Positions 8,706 to 17,201 of a stretch of 64,000 nt of DNA are shown here, piece by piece. The translations under genes and the position numbers were made by a program. Numbering within the stretch: position 1 is the first letter of the stretch; every line of letters starts with the position of its first letter. The DNA comes from Sutterella faecalis (GTDB lineage: Bacteria; Pseudomonadota; Gammaproteobacteria; Burkholderiales; Burkholderiaceae_F): assembly GCF_006337085.1 (NCBI RefSeq), contig NZ_CP040882.1, positions 2,108,001-2,172,000 of the forward strand, written 5' to 3'. The notes under the pieces are model-generated. The model was not told the origin of the DNA. It was given only the letters and a program-made list of their open reading frames with translations, and ran no database searches.

Positions 8706-9707
8706 ATGGCTGAAGCCGGTGAATTTCAAATCATTGAAAAATTCTTTACCTATCAGACGTTCGGCGCCTGGAAGAGTCAGGGCGTGGGCGATGACTGCGC
8801 GATCATCGATACGGGAGCGGGCCGCATTGCGGTCACCTGCGACATGATGGCGCTCGGCACCCATTTTCTGCCGGATGCGGATCCTGAAGATGTGGGCTAC
8901 AAGGCCCTTGCCGTGAATCTTTCCGACCTCGCGGCGGCAGGCGCCGTCCCCCGGGCCTTCTTCCTCTCGATCGGTCTCCCTCGCCGCGACGACGGGTGGC
9001 TTGCCGACTTTTCGAGGGGCTTGATGAAGCTCGCGCGCGAGTCGGGATGCGCGCTTCTCGGGGGCGACACGACGAGAACGCCGGAGGTTGAGGGGCATCA
9101 TGCCCCCGTGACCATCAGCATTACCGCGATGGGGGATCTTCCCGCCGGTATGGGACTCACACGAAAGGGCGCGAAGCCCGGCGACGACATCTGGGTTTCG
9201 GGGACCGTGGGCGACGCCTATGCGGCGCTCAAATGCCGCTGGGGCGCCTGGTCGGTGATGCCCGATCTCGAGCCCGCGCTTTTTGCCCGCATGGACAGAC
9301 CCACGCCGAGAATTGCGCTCGGTCAGGCGCTTCTTGGCGCCGCATCAGCCGCTGCGGACATTTCCGACGGACTCCTTGCGGACCTCGGGCATATTCTTGA
9401 GCGAAGCGGCGTTTCGGCAGAAATCGAGTGGGAGAAGATCCCGACCTCGGTCGCGCTTCAGTCGATGACGCCCGCGAGGCAGCATGAGGCGGCGCTCGCG
9501 GGGGGCGACGATTACGAACTCATCTTCACGGCGCCCCCTTCGAGCGCCGAGCGGATTTACGAAGCGGGCCTTCTTTCCGGCACGCCCGTCACGCGCATCG
9601 GCCGCGTGATCGAGCGCACCTCGCGCGCCGTGACGGTGAGAACGCCCGACGGGCTTCCCGTACTCCTCGTGACGGAGGGGTTCGACCACTTTAGGAATGA
9701 GGAGTAA
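8706..9707 (+). CDS. thiL: Thiamine-monophosphate kinase
   Basis: Phosphorylates thiamine monophosphate to the active cofactor thiamine pyrophosphate. The AIR-synthase-like ATP-binding fold is shown by GVGDDCAIID near residue 25, by MMALGTHFLPDADPEDVGYKALAVNLSDLAAAG (in part), and by ALAGGDDYELIFTAP near residue 260. The ATG at 8706 is used because AAGGAGG lies just upstream; a TTG 15 codons earlier is open but has no comparable site. thiL, pgpA and pncC are tightly packed, a frequent arrangement in this class. Confidence 0.95.
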   Translation: MAEAGEFQIIEKFFTYQTFGAWKSQGVGDDCAIIDTGAGRIAVTCDMMALGTHFLPDADPEDVGYKALAVNLSDLAAAGAVPRAFFLSIGLPRRDDGWLADFSRGLMKLARESGCALLGGDTTRTPEVEGHHAPVTISITAMGDLPAGMGLTRKGAKPGDDIWVSGTVGDAYAALKCRWGAWSVMPDLEPALFARMDRPTPRIALGQALLGAASAAADISDGLLADLGHILERSGVSAEIEWEKIPTSVALQSMTPARQHEAALAGGDDYELIFTAPPSSAERIYEAGLLSGTPVTRIGRVIERTSRAVTVRTPDGLPVLLVTEGFDHFRNEE

Positions 9708-9710
9708 CGC

Positions 9711-10247
9711 GTGAGCGCGAGAGGCAAGTACGATCCTGCCAACCCGGCCAATCGCCTGAGGCTTGATCCCAAATGGGCCTTCGGAACCTTTCCCGGGCTG
9801 ATTTCCACCTTCTTCGGCGTCGGCCTTCTTCGGCCCGCGCCGGGAACCTGGGGGTCGCTTGCGGCCATGCTCGTTTTCGGACTCCTCTCGCCCTATGTCG
9901 GGCGGGAGGCCTGGTTCGTCCTCACGGCGCTTCTTTTCGTGCTCGGCGCCTGGGCCTGCGAGAGAGCGGGGCGCACGGTCGGCGTGATGGATCACGGCGG
10001 CTTCGTGATCGACGAGGTGGTCGCCGTCTGGGCGATCGCTCTCGCGCTTCCCTCGGGCTGGGGCTGGTGGTTCGCGGCCTTTGCCGTCTTCCGGCTTTTC
10101 GACATCGTGAAGATCTGGCCCGCGTCGTGGATCGATCATCGATTGAAGACCGGATTCGGCGTCATGCTTGACGACCTCTTTGCGGCGCTTTATGCGTGGG
10201 CGGCGATTGAGCTCGCCCTCGCGCTCTACTGGAGGATTTATGGATAA
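9711..10247 (+). CDS. pgpA: Phosphatidylglycerophosphatase A
   Basis: Inner-membrane phosphatase that makes phosphatidylglycerol from its phosphate. The protein (178 residues) starts with GTG preceded by GAGGAG. It contains GLLRPAPGTWGSLAA near residue 45, the acidic VIDEVVAVW motif near residue 98 and FRLFDIVKIWPASWID near residue 124, all conserved in PgpA. Four hydrophobic segments fit the membrane location. It starts 3 bases after thiL and overlaps pncC by 8 bases. Confidence 0.94.
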   Translation: MSARGKYDPANPANRLRLDPKWAFGTFPGLISTFFGVGLLRPAPGTWGSLAAMLVFGLLSPYVGREAWFVLTALLFVLGAWACERAGRTVGVMDHGGFVIDEVVAVWAIALALPSGWGWWFAAFAVFRLFDIVKIWPASWIDHRLKTGFGVMLDDLFAALYAWAAIELALALYWRIYG

Positions 10248-10791
10248 TCAGGGAAAGCTTCGCAGTCAGGCGGAACTCGCCGCAGAGATCCTCGCCGCCC
10301 GGGCGAAGGAAAAGGGGCGCGTTGTCGCGACGGCGGAAAGCCTGACGGGCGGGCTCGTCTCAGAGCTCATCACGGGCGTAGCCGGCTCTTCCGCCTGGTT
10401 CGACCGCGGGTTCGTGACCTATCAGGCGGAAGCCAAGGTCGAAATGATCGACGTTCCCGCGGAAATGATCCGCACTGAGGGCGTGGTTTCCGAACCCGTT
10501 GCCGAAGCCATGGCGCGCGGTGCGCTCGCCTCGTCGAAGGCTGATCTTGCGGTGGCGCTCACCGGTGTGGCAGGCCCTTCGGGCGGCACGCCGGAAACGC
10601 CGGTCGGCACCGTATGCCTCGGCTGGGCCGAGCGCACCGATTCGGGGGCCATCGTGACTTCCGTGCGCACGATTCATGCGCCGGGCGACCGGCGCGCCGT
10701 GCGGCTCGCCGCCGCCATTACGGCGCTTCAGGGACTGATCGCCCTCATCGACGGGACCGATCCCATGCGGATGCCCTCGCAATACGATTAA
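10240..10791 (+). CDS. pncC: Nicotinamide-nucleotide amidase, CinA C-terminal family
   Basis: Stand-alone CinA-C domain enzyme that deamidates nicotinamide mononucleotide in the pyridine-nucleotide salvage cycle. The 183-residue protein shows ATAESLTGGLVSELIT at residues 29-44, AVALTGVAGPSGGTPETPVGTV further on, and the C-terminal R-x-x-x-R-x-x-x-A helix. The ATG at 10240 is preceded by GGAGG within the pgpA tail; an upstream in-frame extension to 10168 is only the pgpA reading frame seen out of phase. The assignment follows family knowledge. Confidence 0.9.
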   Translation: MDNQGKLRSQAELAAEILAARAKEKGRVVATAESLTGGLVSELITGVAGSSAWFDRGFVTYQAEAKVEMIDVPAEMIRTEGVVSEPVAEAMARGALASSKADLAVALTGVAGPSGGTPETPVGTVCLGWAERTDSGAIVTSVRTIHAPGDRRAVRLAAAITALQGLIALIDGTDPMRMPSQYD

Positions 10792-10855
10792 AGTTCTCTG
10801 ATTCTGCCAGAATTTTTCTTATCTCACTCTTTTCTATTTCCCCACGGAACCCCAT

Positions 10856-12253
10856 ATGTCGAGTTCGCTGGACATCCTGATCCTACTCATTCTGATTCTT
10901 CTCAACGGCGTCTTCGCAATGAGCGAAATTTCGCTCGTTACGAGCCGCCGCGCGCGGCTCGCGCGCATGGCCGAAGAAAAAGCAACGGGCGCCGCCCGTG
11001 CGCAGGAACTGAATGCCGATCCCACGCGCGCCTTGTCCACCATTCAGGTGGGCATCACCTCGATCGGCATCCTTTCGGGCATCGTGGGCGAATCCGCGCT
11101 CGCGCAGCCGATGGCCGCGGTGCTGATTTCCTTCGGCATGAGCCCGGAGAGCGCGAAAGCCATCGGGGTGGTGATCGTGGTGGTGCTCATCACGTATTTT
11201 TCCATTGTGCTCGGCGAACTCGTCCCGAAGCGCATCGGGCAGATGTCGCCCGAGCGGATTGCCTGCCGCATTGCGCCTCCCATTCATCTTCTCTCGGTGA
11301 TCGCCGCTCCCTTCGTGAAGCTCCTGTCCTTCTCGACCAAGTGGCTTCTCGCACGCTTCGGCGTCAAGGACACGGGCACCTCGCAGGTGACCGAAGAGGA
11401 AATCCACGCCATGATTGAGGAAGGGAAGGAATCCGGCGTCATTGAAACCGTCGAGCGCGACATGGTGAGAAACGTCTTCAGGCTCGACGACCGCCAGGTT
11501 GCCTCGCTCATGACGCCTAGAGCCGACATCAGCTGGATCGATATTGATGATCCGGTCGAGGAGAACGTGGAAAAGATCCGCTCCTCGCGCCGTTCGCGGC
11601 TGCCCGTCTGCGAGGGCGGCCTCGAAAACGTGAAGGGCGTCTGCTCGACCCGGACGCTTCTTCAGCAGATCCTTGAAAACGGGAAGCCCGACTTCAAGAG
11701 CAATCTTTCGCCCGTCAACTACGTGCCTGAATCGCTCACCGGCATGGAGCTTCTTGAACACTTCAGAAAAACGGACGTTCCGCTTGCCCTCGTCGTTGAC
11801 GAATACGGTGAAGTGATGGGGCTGGTCACGCCTCGCGACGTGCTCGAAGCCATTGCCGGCGAATTCAAGCCTGAACTTCCGGGCGACGGCTGGGCAAGCC
11901 GCCGCGAGGATGGCTCCTGGCTCCTCGACGGCATCATTCCGGTGCCGGAATTGAAGGACGTTCTTAATCTCAAGCGCGTCCCGGAAGAAGAGCACGGCCG
12001 CTACAGCACGCTCGCGGGCATGATGATGCTTCTCCTCGGAAGACTTCCGCGCGAGGGCGACGTCGCCGAATGGGGCGGCTGGAGGCTCGAAATTGTCGAT
12101 ATGGATGGTCGACGCGTCGATAAGGTGATCGCCTTCCCGGCGGGCGGACGCTCGCGTCCGGGCGCGGCCCGTCCGGGCGTTCCTGCCGGGACATCTGAAG
12201 TTGTCCCCAGTACGCCTCCCGAGGCTTCTCAAAAGGAAGTGGAAAAAGGCTGA
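10856..12253 (+). CDS. CorC/HlyC-type (CNNM domain) membrane protein
   Basis: A 465-residue DUF21/CNNM-CBS-CorC_HlyC protein. It has three or four N-terminal membrane segments (starting LDILILLILILLNGVFAMSE, with IVVVLITYFSIVLGELVPKR) ending near residue 160. A CBS pair covers about 200-330 (VASLMTPRADISWID and VPLALVVDEYGEVMGLVT), and a C-terminal CorC_HlyC domain lies at about 345-425. Relatives act in magnesium/cobalt efflux or membrane ion homeostasis, but the ion is not readable here. A Pro/Gly-rich tail of about 35 residues is extra. The 'hemolysin' label used for some relatives is not supported as a toxin function. Confidence 0.88.
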   Translation: MSSSLDILILLILILLNGVFAMSEISLVTSRRARLARMAEEKATGAARAQELNADPTRALSTIQVGITSIGILSGIVGESALAQPMAAVLISFGMSPESAKAIGVVIVVVLITYFSIVLGELVPKRIGQMSPERIACRIAPPIHLLSVIAAPFVKLLSFSTKWLLARFGVKDTGTSQVTEEEIHAMIEEGKESGVIETVERDMVRNVFRLDDRQVASLMTPRADISWIDIDDPVEENVEKIRSSRRSRLPVCEGGLENVKGVCSTRTLLQQILENGKPDFKSNLSPVNYVPESLTGMELLEHFRKTDVPLALVVDEYGEVMGLVTPRDVLEAIAGEFKPELPGDGWASRREDGSWLLDGIIPVPELKDVLNLKRVPEEEHGRYSTLAGMMMLLLGRLPREGDVAEWGGWRLEIVDMDGRRVDKVIAFPAGGRSRPGAARPGVPAGTSEVVPSTPPEASQKEVEKG

Positions 12254-12291
12254 AATCCCTGCGGCAGAGGGAATGTCGTTCTTTGCAGGGC

Positions 12292-12344
12292 TGTGGATAA
12301 CCCTGTGGAAGAAAAGCGTGCGGCCTAAACCTTCCTGTGGATAA
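12292..12344 (+). promoter_or_regulatory. Cluster of DnaA-box-like 9-mers
   Basis: The intergenic region holds two perfect copies of TGTGGATAA (12292-12300 and 12336-12344), the reverse complement of the strong DnaA box TTATCCACA. A weaker copy, TGTGGAAGA (12304-12312), lies between them. All three face the same way within 53 bases. The base pattern is seen directly; DnaA binding is inferred. Confidence 0.5.
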
Positions 12345-12424
12345 GTTGGTATCCTCTGCCGATAGGAAGAAAGAAGAGGGACGCGTCGGGCGTCCCTTCA
12401 TTAAATGAAAAAGAGAAAAGAAGA

Positions 12425-13639
12425 ATGACGACGACAAAGCGTATAGGTGTTGCCGCCGGCGTCCTGGTGCTGCTTGCCGGCAGCGTCTTCGGGCTCGTGC
12501 ATTGGGAAGGCCGCATGTGGGATGCGCGGGTAGAGAAAATTGCCGCCAATCCCCCGCAGGGCCTCAAGGTGACCTATGAGGAAACGGGGCGCACCTGGAG
12601 AACGCGCGCCTTCCGGGTGCGCGTTGAAGCTCAGGGGCTTGCGGCTGCCTGGGAAGGGAGCGCCGAAATGGGGTGGGGCACGCGCACGGTGCTCTCCCTC
12701 AATCTCGAGGAAGGCTTCGGCAAATCCATCCGGGAGTCGGGCGTCTCAGGCTACCGCGATTCGATGGTGGTGGAAACGTCCGTAGCGGGCGCAATGAAGC
12801 CCGTTCTCTGGCGCCTTGACGCACTTGAATTCAAGGATCCGGCTTCGGGCGACGTCTGCACGACGGAGCCTCTTCTTCTCACGGCGCATGAGACCGACGG
12901 AAAGACGGCCGTCACAGGCTCGCTCGGAGGCTTTGCCTGCCGCTTCGGCGACGGCACTGCGGCGTCCATCAAGGATCTGGTGCTCAATTTCGCGGTGCAT
13001 GAGGACCGCCCCATTGCAGATTTTTCGTTCTCAGGCGGGAAGTTTGATGCCGAGGAACTTCAGGGCGACGGTTTTTCCGTGAAGCTCACGTCGCGCCGGA
13101 TGGAGGGTGCAGAGAAAGCCTCCCCCGCCGATGAAGCCCGATGGGAAGAGCGCATGGACGTTGAGGTGAAGAAGCCCCGCGTCGAGGGCGAGGCCGCCGA
13201 TCGTGTGGGGTACACCGTGCGGCTCTCGGGCCTCACGGGCGCTTTTATTGACACGGTCACTCAAGCTTCAGAGGCCGCAGCGCTCGACCCGCTCGCCGGT
13301 TGGCGCGTGCTCGGGCTCTGGCGCGATGCCTTCATGAAGGGCGAAATTGCGGTGATGCTTGATGACGCCTTTTATGAGGCCAGGGGCAAGACCGCGCATC
13401 TTACGGGATCGCTTCGTTATGAGGCGTCGCCTCAGACGGGGATTCCGCAGTACGGTCTTTTCGAACTTCGGATTCCGGAGGCGCTCGTTCAGCCCGCCAC
13501 CATTGCCGACGGCCTGGCGAGCGGAGAGCTGAAGCTCGTGAACGGCGAATACACGACGAAGATTGAAATCACCGCGGGCGGTATTTTCGCCAACGACCAG
13601 CCGCTCGCCGGTCCCGGGATCTATCAGCTCCTGAGGTGA
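12425..13639 (+). CDS. DUF945 (YdgA)-like exported protein
   Basis: A 404-residue protein with an N-terminal hydrophobic anchor (RIGVAAGVLVLLAGSVFGLV), so it is probably periplasmic and inner-membrane tethered. The body is rich in beta-strand-like segments. Its last 50 residues (LASGELKLVNGEYTTKIEI, then a short loop and NDQPL) resemble the end of YdgA/DUF945 proteins, which is the basis of the call. No catalytic motif was recognised and the function is unknown. It is flanked by the DnaA-box cluster upstream and a terminator downstream, and so appears to be a single-gene unit. Confidence 0.6.
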   Translation: MTTTKRIGVAAGVLVLLAGSVFGLVHWEGRMWDARVEKIAANPPQGLKVTYEETGRTWRTRAFRVRVEAQGLAAAWEGSAEMGWGTRTVLSLNLEEGFGKSIRESGVSGYRDSMVVETSVAGAMKPVLWRLDALEFKDPASGDVCTTEPLLLTAHETDGKTAVTGSLGGFACRFGDGTAASIKDLVLNFAVHEDRPIADFSFSGGKFDAEELQGDGFSVKLTSRRMEGAEKASPADEARWEERMDVEVKKPRVEGEAADRVGYTVRLSGLTGAFIDTVTQASEAAALDPLAGWRVLGLWRDAFMKGEIAVMLDDAFYEARGKTAHLTGSLRYEASPQTGIPQYGLFELRIPEALVQPATIADGLASGELKLVNGEYTTKIEITAGGIFANDQPLAGPGIYQLLR

Positions 13640-13662
13640 CATTTACTCAATGCCCGCAAATG

Positions 13663-13705
13663 ATTGCCCGTTTCTCTCCGTGTGAGAGATTCGGGCAATT
13701 CTTTT
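13663..13705 (+). terminator. Terminator after the DUF945-like gene
   Basis: Arms ATTGCCCGTTTCTCT (13663-13677) and AGAGATTCGGGCAAT (13685-13699) pair over 15 bases with two mismatches and are followed by TCTTTT. Confidence 0.75.
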
Positions 13706-13765
13706 CTGAGGCGCTGATATGCTTCGAGATGAAGGAATCCACTGGACTCTATGGAGAAACGCATC

Positions 13766-14701
13766 ATGACGGCGCACCGGACGCAATCTATTCTCGAAGA
13801 GCTCGCACGAGAGGCAGCGGCAAGGCTGCCTCATCCGGGCGCACTCAAAATGCAGGTGAGCGGCATCAAAATCATCCGCCGCGAGGAATCGAACCGCCTG
13901 ATCGACTGCGTTTCCTCCACCTCTGTGGGCTTCATCGTCCAGGGCCGCAAGGCTGCGCGCATGCTCGGCGCCAGCCTTGCCTACGGTGCGGGTTCGGCCA
14001 TCGTGACGAGCGTGGAGCTCCCGGATTCCTTTGAAGCCATCGGCGCATCGAGAGAAACGCCCTTTTTCGGGATCGTGCTCGATCTCGAGGAGGATGTGAT
14101 GACGACGGTGCTCGCGCGCCTGAGGGACCGCCCCGTGCCTGAATGCATGTTCGGCAGCGGCGGCATTCAGGGTTCGCGAGCGGCAGCTGTTTTCCCGGCG
14201 TCGGAGCAGATGCTCGATGCGCTCCTGAGGCTTCTGCGGCTTGCCGACGAAGGATCGGGGGCGGCCTTCATGGCGCCCCTCGTCAAGGAAGAGCTTTATT
14301 TTCGTCTGCTCATGAGCCCGGCAGCAGGGGCGTTCCGTGCGCTCTTCAGTTCGGGCACGCCCGAGAGCAGGATTCGCGATGCCGCCGCCTGGATGCGGGC
14401 CAACTACCGCAGGGACTTTGACGTTGCCGACACCGCTTCGCGCTTCGGCATGAGCGCGGCAACGTTCTACCGGTACTTCCGCGAAATCCTCGGCGCGAGC
14501 CCGCGGCAGTACGTGAAGACGCTCCGGCTTTACGAAGCCAAGCGCCTCATGATGGATGAAGGCATGGATGCGGCGGCGGCCGCCTTTGAAGTGGGCTACG
14601 AAAGCGCCGCCTATTTTTCGCGCGAATATAAGCGCGCCTTCGGTCTTCCTCCCAAGGCGCACGTCGAAGCCTGCCGCGCCCAGACTGCGGATGCGGCCTA
14701 A
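13766..14701 (+). CDS. AraC family transcriptional regulator (AraC_N type)
   Basis: DNA-binding regulator with the AraC_N-type sensor half (about residues 20-180) that includes VGFIVQGRKAARMLG and the DSFEAIGASRETPFFGIVLDL strand region. A C-terminal double helix-turn-helix (about 205-305) has FDVADTASRFGMSAATFYRYF and the second-HTH motif AAAFEVGYESAAYFSREYKRAFG. The ATG at 13766 is preferred because GGAG lies 9 bases upstream; an ATG five codons earlier is possible. It is convergent with a CMD-family gene that has a perfect palindrome in its promoter region, so it is a plausible regulator of that pair. This link is inferred from position. Confidence 0.9.
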   Translation: MTAHRTQSILEELAREAAARLPHPGALKMQVSGIKIIRREESNRLIDCVSSTSVGFIVQGRKAARMLGASLAYGAGSAIVTSVELPDSFEAIGASRETPFFGIVLDLEEDVMTTVLARLRDRPVPECMFGSGGIQGSRAAAVFPASEQMLDALLRLLRLADEGSGAAFMAPLVKEELYFRLLMSPAAGAFRALFSSGTPESRIRDAAAWMRANYRRDFDVADTASRFGMSAATFYRYFREILGASPRQYVKTLRLYEAKRLMMDEGMDAAAAAFEVGYESAAYFSREYKRAFGLPPKAHVEACRAQTADAA

Positions 14702-14752
14702 GGGCAAGGATGAGGCTGCCGAGTCCTTTCGGCACCGCCGAAACCCAAAAGA

Positions 14753-14791
14753 GCACGGGATCCCTTCGGGCAGGATCCCGTGCATTTTTTT
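14753..14791. terminator. Terminator between convergent genes
   Basis: An 11-bp perfect stem (GCACGGGATCC / GGATCCCGTGC) with a 9-base loop is followed by ATTTTTTT on the + strand. It lies between the AraC gene and the CMD gene and may serve both. Confidence 0.85.
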
Positions 14792-14796
14792 GCGAA

Positions 14797-15579
14797 TTAA
14801 TCCTTCAGAACGTCGTTGACGACGGCAAGCGCATTCAAGGTCCTCGGGAAGCCGAGGAAGGGAAGACCCACTTCGAGCGCATCGATCAGGTTCTGCTTCA
14901 CGGCGCCTACTGCGACGTTCCCGTTCACATGGGCGCGCACCTGCGCTTCGCAGCCGCCGAGCGCGACGATTGACGCGAAGGTAATGAGCTCGCGCTCGCG
15001 AAGGTTTAAGGCTTTACGCGTGTAGTAGTCGCCGAAGCACCAGCCGGTGAGGTCTCTCACCAGGAGCGCCTTCTGGCTTTCGGGCGCGGTCTCGTGCATG
15101 CGGCGGATGGCGTCGCCGAAGATGCCGCTCTGAACCCTGAAGCCTTCCGAAAAGCGCGTGTCGTTGGTGACGGTGCCCTCGCTCGGGAGCGGCAGCCTGA
15201 CGCCCTTTTCGAGTAGCGCTTTGTTTGCGGACTTGAGAACCGAGGAAACGCGCGCGAAGCCCACGTAGGGCGTCGTCTGGTAAATGGCTTCCTTTACTTC
15301 AGCGGGCGCAAGGCCCCCTTCGAGCGCCGCCTTGACGGCCGACTCGACGTGTTCGGGGAGTCCGATGGCAGAAAGCGTGGCGAGCATCACCAGATGGCGT
15401 GATTTGAGCGGCAGCGACAAGCCTCTTTCCGAGAGGTTCGTCATGCGCGCGAGAACGGCGTCGGCATCGGGGTCGGGAGACGGATGGGTCTCTGCTCTCG
15501 CCGGTGCTCCGGCAGCAAATGCGCCCGCTGCAGCGGCGGCGCTTGAAAGAACCTTGCGGCGGGAAAGGATCGAATGCAT
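14797..15579 (-). CDS. Exported carboxymuconolactone decarboxylase (CMD) family protein
   Basis: A 260-residue protein with a twin-arginine-like signal (LSRRKVLSSAAAAAGAFAAG) ending in APARAE, so it is exported and probably folded before export. The mature part has two CMD-type helical repeats, roughly residues 55-135 and 165-258. Only the second repeat keeps a cysteine-histidine site (GGCEAQVRAHVNG); the first lacks it, and there is no C-x-x-C pair as in AhpD-type members. The start was chosen at the signal sequence, because the upstream in-frame extension runs antisense through the neighbouring gene. Substrate unknown. It is divergent from the cyclophilin-like gene and convergent with the AraC regulator. 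Confidence 0.8.
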   Translation of the reverse strand: MHSILSRRKVLSSAAAAAGAFAAGAPARAETHPSPDPDADAVLARMTNLSERGLSLPLKSRHLVMLATLSAIGLPEHVESAVKAALEGGLAPAEVKEAIYQTTPYVGFARVSSVLKSANKALLEKGVRLPLPSEGTVTNDTRFSEGFRVQSGIFGDAIRRMHETAPESQKALLVRDLTGWCFGDYYTRKALNLRERELITFASIVALGGCEAQVRAHVNGNVAVGAVKQNLIDALEVGLPFLGFPRTLNALAVVNDVLKD

Positions 15580-15624
15580 GGTGTTTTCCTCAGAAATGAA
15601 AACGAAAAATACGCAAGCCTCTTG

Positions 15625-15642
15625 CCGGAAATGCATTTCCGG
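15625..15642. promoter_or_regulatory. Perfect 18-bp palindrome, candidate operator
   Basis: CCGGAAATGCATTTCCGG reads the same on both strands. It sits 46 bases upstream of the CMD start codon in the shared divergent region. The position suggests a dimeric-regulator operator or an mRNA leader hairpin for the CMD gene. Confidence 0.5.
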
Positions 15643-15841
15643 AGGTGCCGGCTTTTGATTGAAGTTTCGTCGCTGAGCGTCTTTCCCCGTTATCGAGGTT
15701 CTTCCAATTTCTTGCCCAAATGAATCGATCTGAAGGCGCGGGAATGGTTTGCGCCTCAACGTGCGCGAGAATAAGTCCCGGGAAACAGCGTGCGGAAAGT
15801 CGGCGGAAGCTGATGAATCCGCCAACAGGGAGCAGCCAGCC

Positions 15842-16270
15842 ATGAAGATGAAGAAAATGCTCGCCGCAGCAGCGGCCGCAGGGATTGCAGCGATTTCGGG
15901 CGCCGCAGGCGCCGAAACCATTTCAATGACAATCGGCGCAAAAACCTTTGATGTGGAGATGAACGGCACGGAAGCGGCCGCAAACTTTGTGAAGCGCCTG
16001 CCGATCTCGCAGCCCTTTGAGGATTTCGGGAAGCTCGAGCGCATCACCTATCTCAAGCCCGCGCTCGATACGGGAAAGGACGCCCTGACGGCGTCGCCCA
16101 AACGCGGCGACCTCGCCTACTACATCCCGTGGGGAAACCTCTGCGTATTTCTCATCGGCGGCAATGCTCCGAGCGAGGATCTGGTGATCCTCGGCCATAT
16201 GAGCGAGGAGGCGCTCACGGCGCTTGAAAAGAGCGGAAAGAACCGCGTGGAGCTGCGCGTCAAGGAATAA
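15842..16270 (+). CDS. Exported cyclophilin-like fold protein
   Basis: A 142-residue protein with a Sec-type signal peptide (KMKKMLAAAAAAGIAAISGAAGA, cleavage near residue 25). The domain begins ISMTIGAKTFDVEMNGTEAA and contains LPISQPFEDFGKLERITYL and GDLAYYIPWGNLCVFL. This matches the small bacterial cyclophilin-like family often found near CMD proteins and AraC regulators. It is not a classical peptidyl-prolyl isomerase. The ATG at 15842 is the first Met before the signal; the upstream open frame is not signal-like. It is divergent from the CMD gene and may be co-regulated. Biochemical role unknown. Confidence 0.75.
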   Translation: MKMKKMLAAAAAAGIAAISGAAGAETISMTIGAKTFDVEMNGTEAAANFVKRLPISQPFEDFGKLERITYLKPALDTGKDALTASPKRGDLAYYIPWGNLCVFLIGGNAPSEDLVILGHMSEEALTALEKSGKNRVELRVKE

Positions 16271-16305
16271 GAGGGAGCGGCCCCCAGGCTTCGGACCCAT
16301 AAAAA

Positions 16306-16346
16306 AAGTCCCGGAACTTTTTGGAAAGCTCCGGGACTTCTATTTT
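16306..16346. terminator. Bidirectional terminator before pyrF end
   Basis: A perfect 10-bp stem (AAGTCCCGGA / TCCGGGACTT, arms 16306-16315 and 16330-16339) is flanked by seven A on the left and CTATTTT on the right, so it can end both the + strand gene and the - strand pyrF transcript. Confidence 0.85.
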
Positions 16347-16382
16347 CAGGCTCCGTTTCGGAACCCGCCTCATCGGCGCCGA

Positions 16383-17201
16383 TCAGGCGCCGCGGGCTGC
16401 ATTGATGGCGTCGCGGGTGGCTTCGGCAGCTTGTCTCGCCGCTTCCCGCCAGTCGGCGCCCTTGCTCGCGTAAAGAATGGCGCGGCCGGAATTGATGACC
16501 ATACCGGCTCCGCGGGTATCCATGCCGGCCGTGACGGCAGCATGAATGTCGCCTCCCTGGGCGCCGACGCCCGGAACGAGGAGCGGAATATCCGGGGCGA
16601 CGCGGCGTACGGCCGCGAGCTCGTCGGGGTAGGTGGCGCCGACCACGAGGCCGAGCTCGCCCGTGCGGTTCCACTTTTCAGCCGTGAGGCGCGCAACGCG
16701 CTCAAAAAGGCGTTCGCCGCCGACATCAAGCATCTGCAGTTCGTCGCCGCTCTTATTCGACGTGCGGCAGAGGAGGAAGATGCCCTTCTCTTCGTATTTG
16801 AGGTAGGGCGTAATCGTGTCCTCGCCCATGTAGGGCGAAAGCGTCACGCAGTCGGCCTTGAAGCGCTCGAAGGCTTCGCGGGCATAGTGTTCGCAGGTCG
16901 AGCCGATGTCGCCGCGCTTCGCGTCAAGAATCACCGGAATGCCGGGATGGTTGGCGTGGATGTATTCAATGATGCGCTTCAACGCATCCTCAGCGCCTTC
17001 GGAGGCAAAGTAGGCAATCTGAGGCTTGAAGGCGCAGACGAGATCGGCAGTTGCATCGACAATGCCGCAGCAGAAGTCGTAAATGGCGTTCGGAGAGTCC
17101 GCGAGCTCTTCGGGAAAGCGGCTCCTGTTGGGGTCGAGACCCACACAGAGAAGCGTATTCTGATTGCGCCAGCGCGCCTCAAGCATTTCAGTGAATTTCA
17201 T
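16383..17201 (-). CDS. pyrF: Orotidine 5'-phosphate decarboxylase
   Basis: Last step of UMP synthesis. The 272-residue length and the catalytic segment VILDAKRGDIGSTCEHYA (about residues 90-107), with Asp-x-Lys-x-x-x-Asp, mark the longer bacterial group of OMP decarboxylases. The phosphate-loop region LLVPGVGAQGGD near residue 205 and INSGRAILYA near 237 are intact. It is transcribed alone and ends at a bidirectional terminator. The neighbouring + strand gene is divergent after about 300 bases. Confidence 0.95.
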   Translation of the reverse strand: MKFTEMLEARWRNQNTLLCVGLDPNRSRFPEELADSPNAIYDFCCGIVDATADLVCAFKPQIAYFASEGAEDALKRIIEYIHANHPGIPVILDAKRGDIGSTCEHYAREAFERFKADCVTLSPYMGEDTITPYLKYEEKGIFLLCRTSNKSGDELQMLDVGGERLFERVARLTAEKWNRTGELGLVVGATYPDELAAVRRVAPDIPLLVPGVGAQGGDIHAAVTAGMDTRGAGMVINSGRAILYASKGADWREAARQAAEATRDAINAARGA

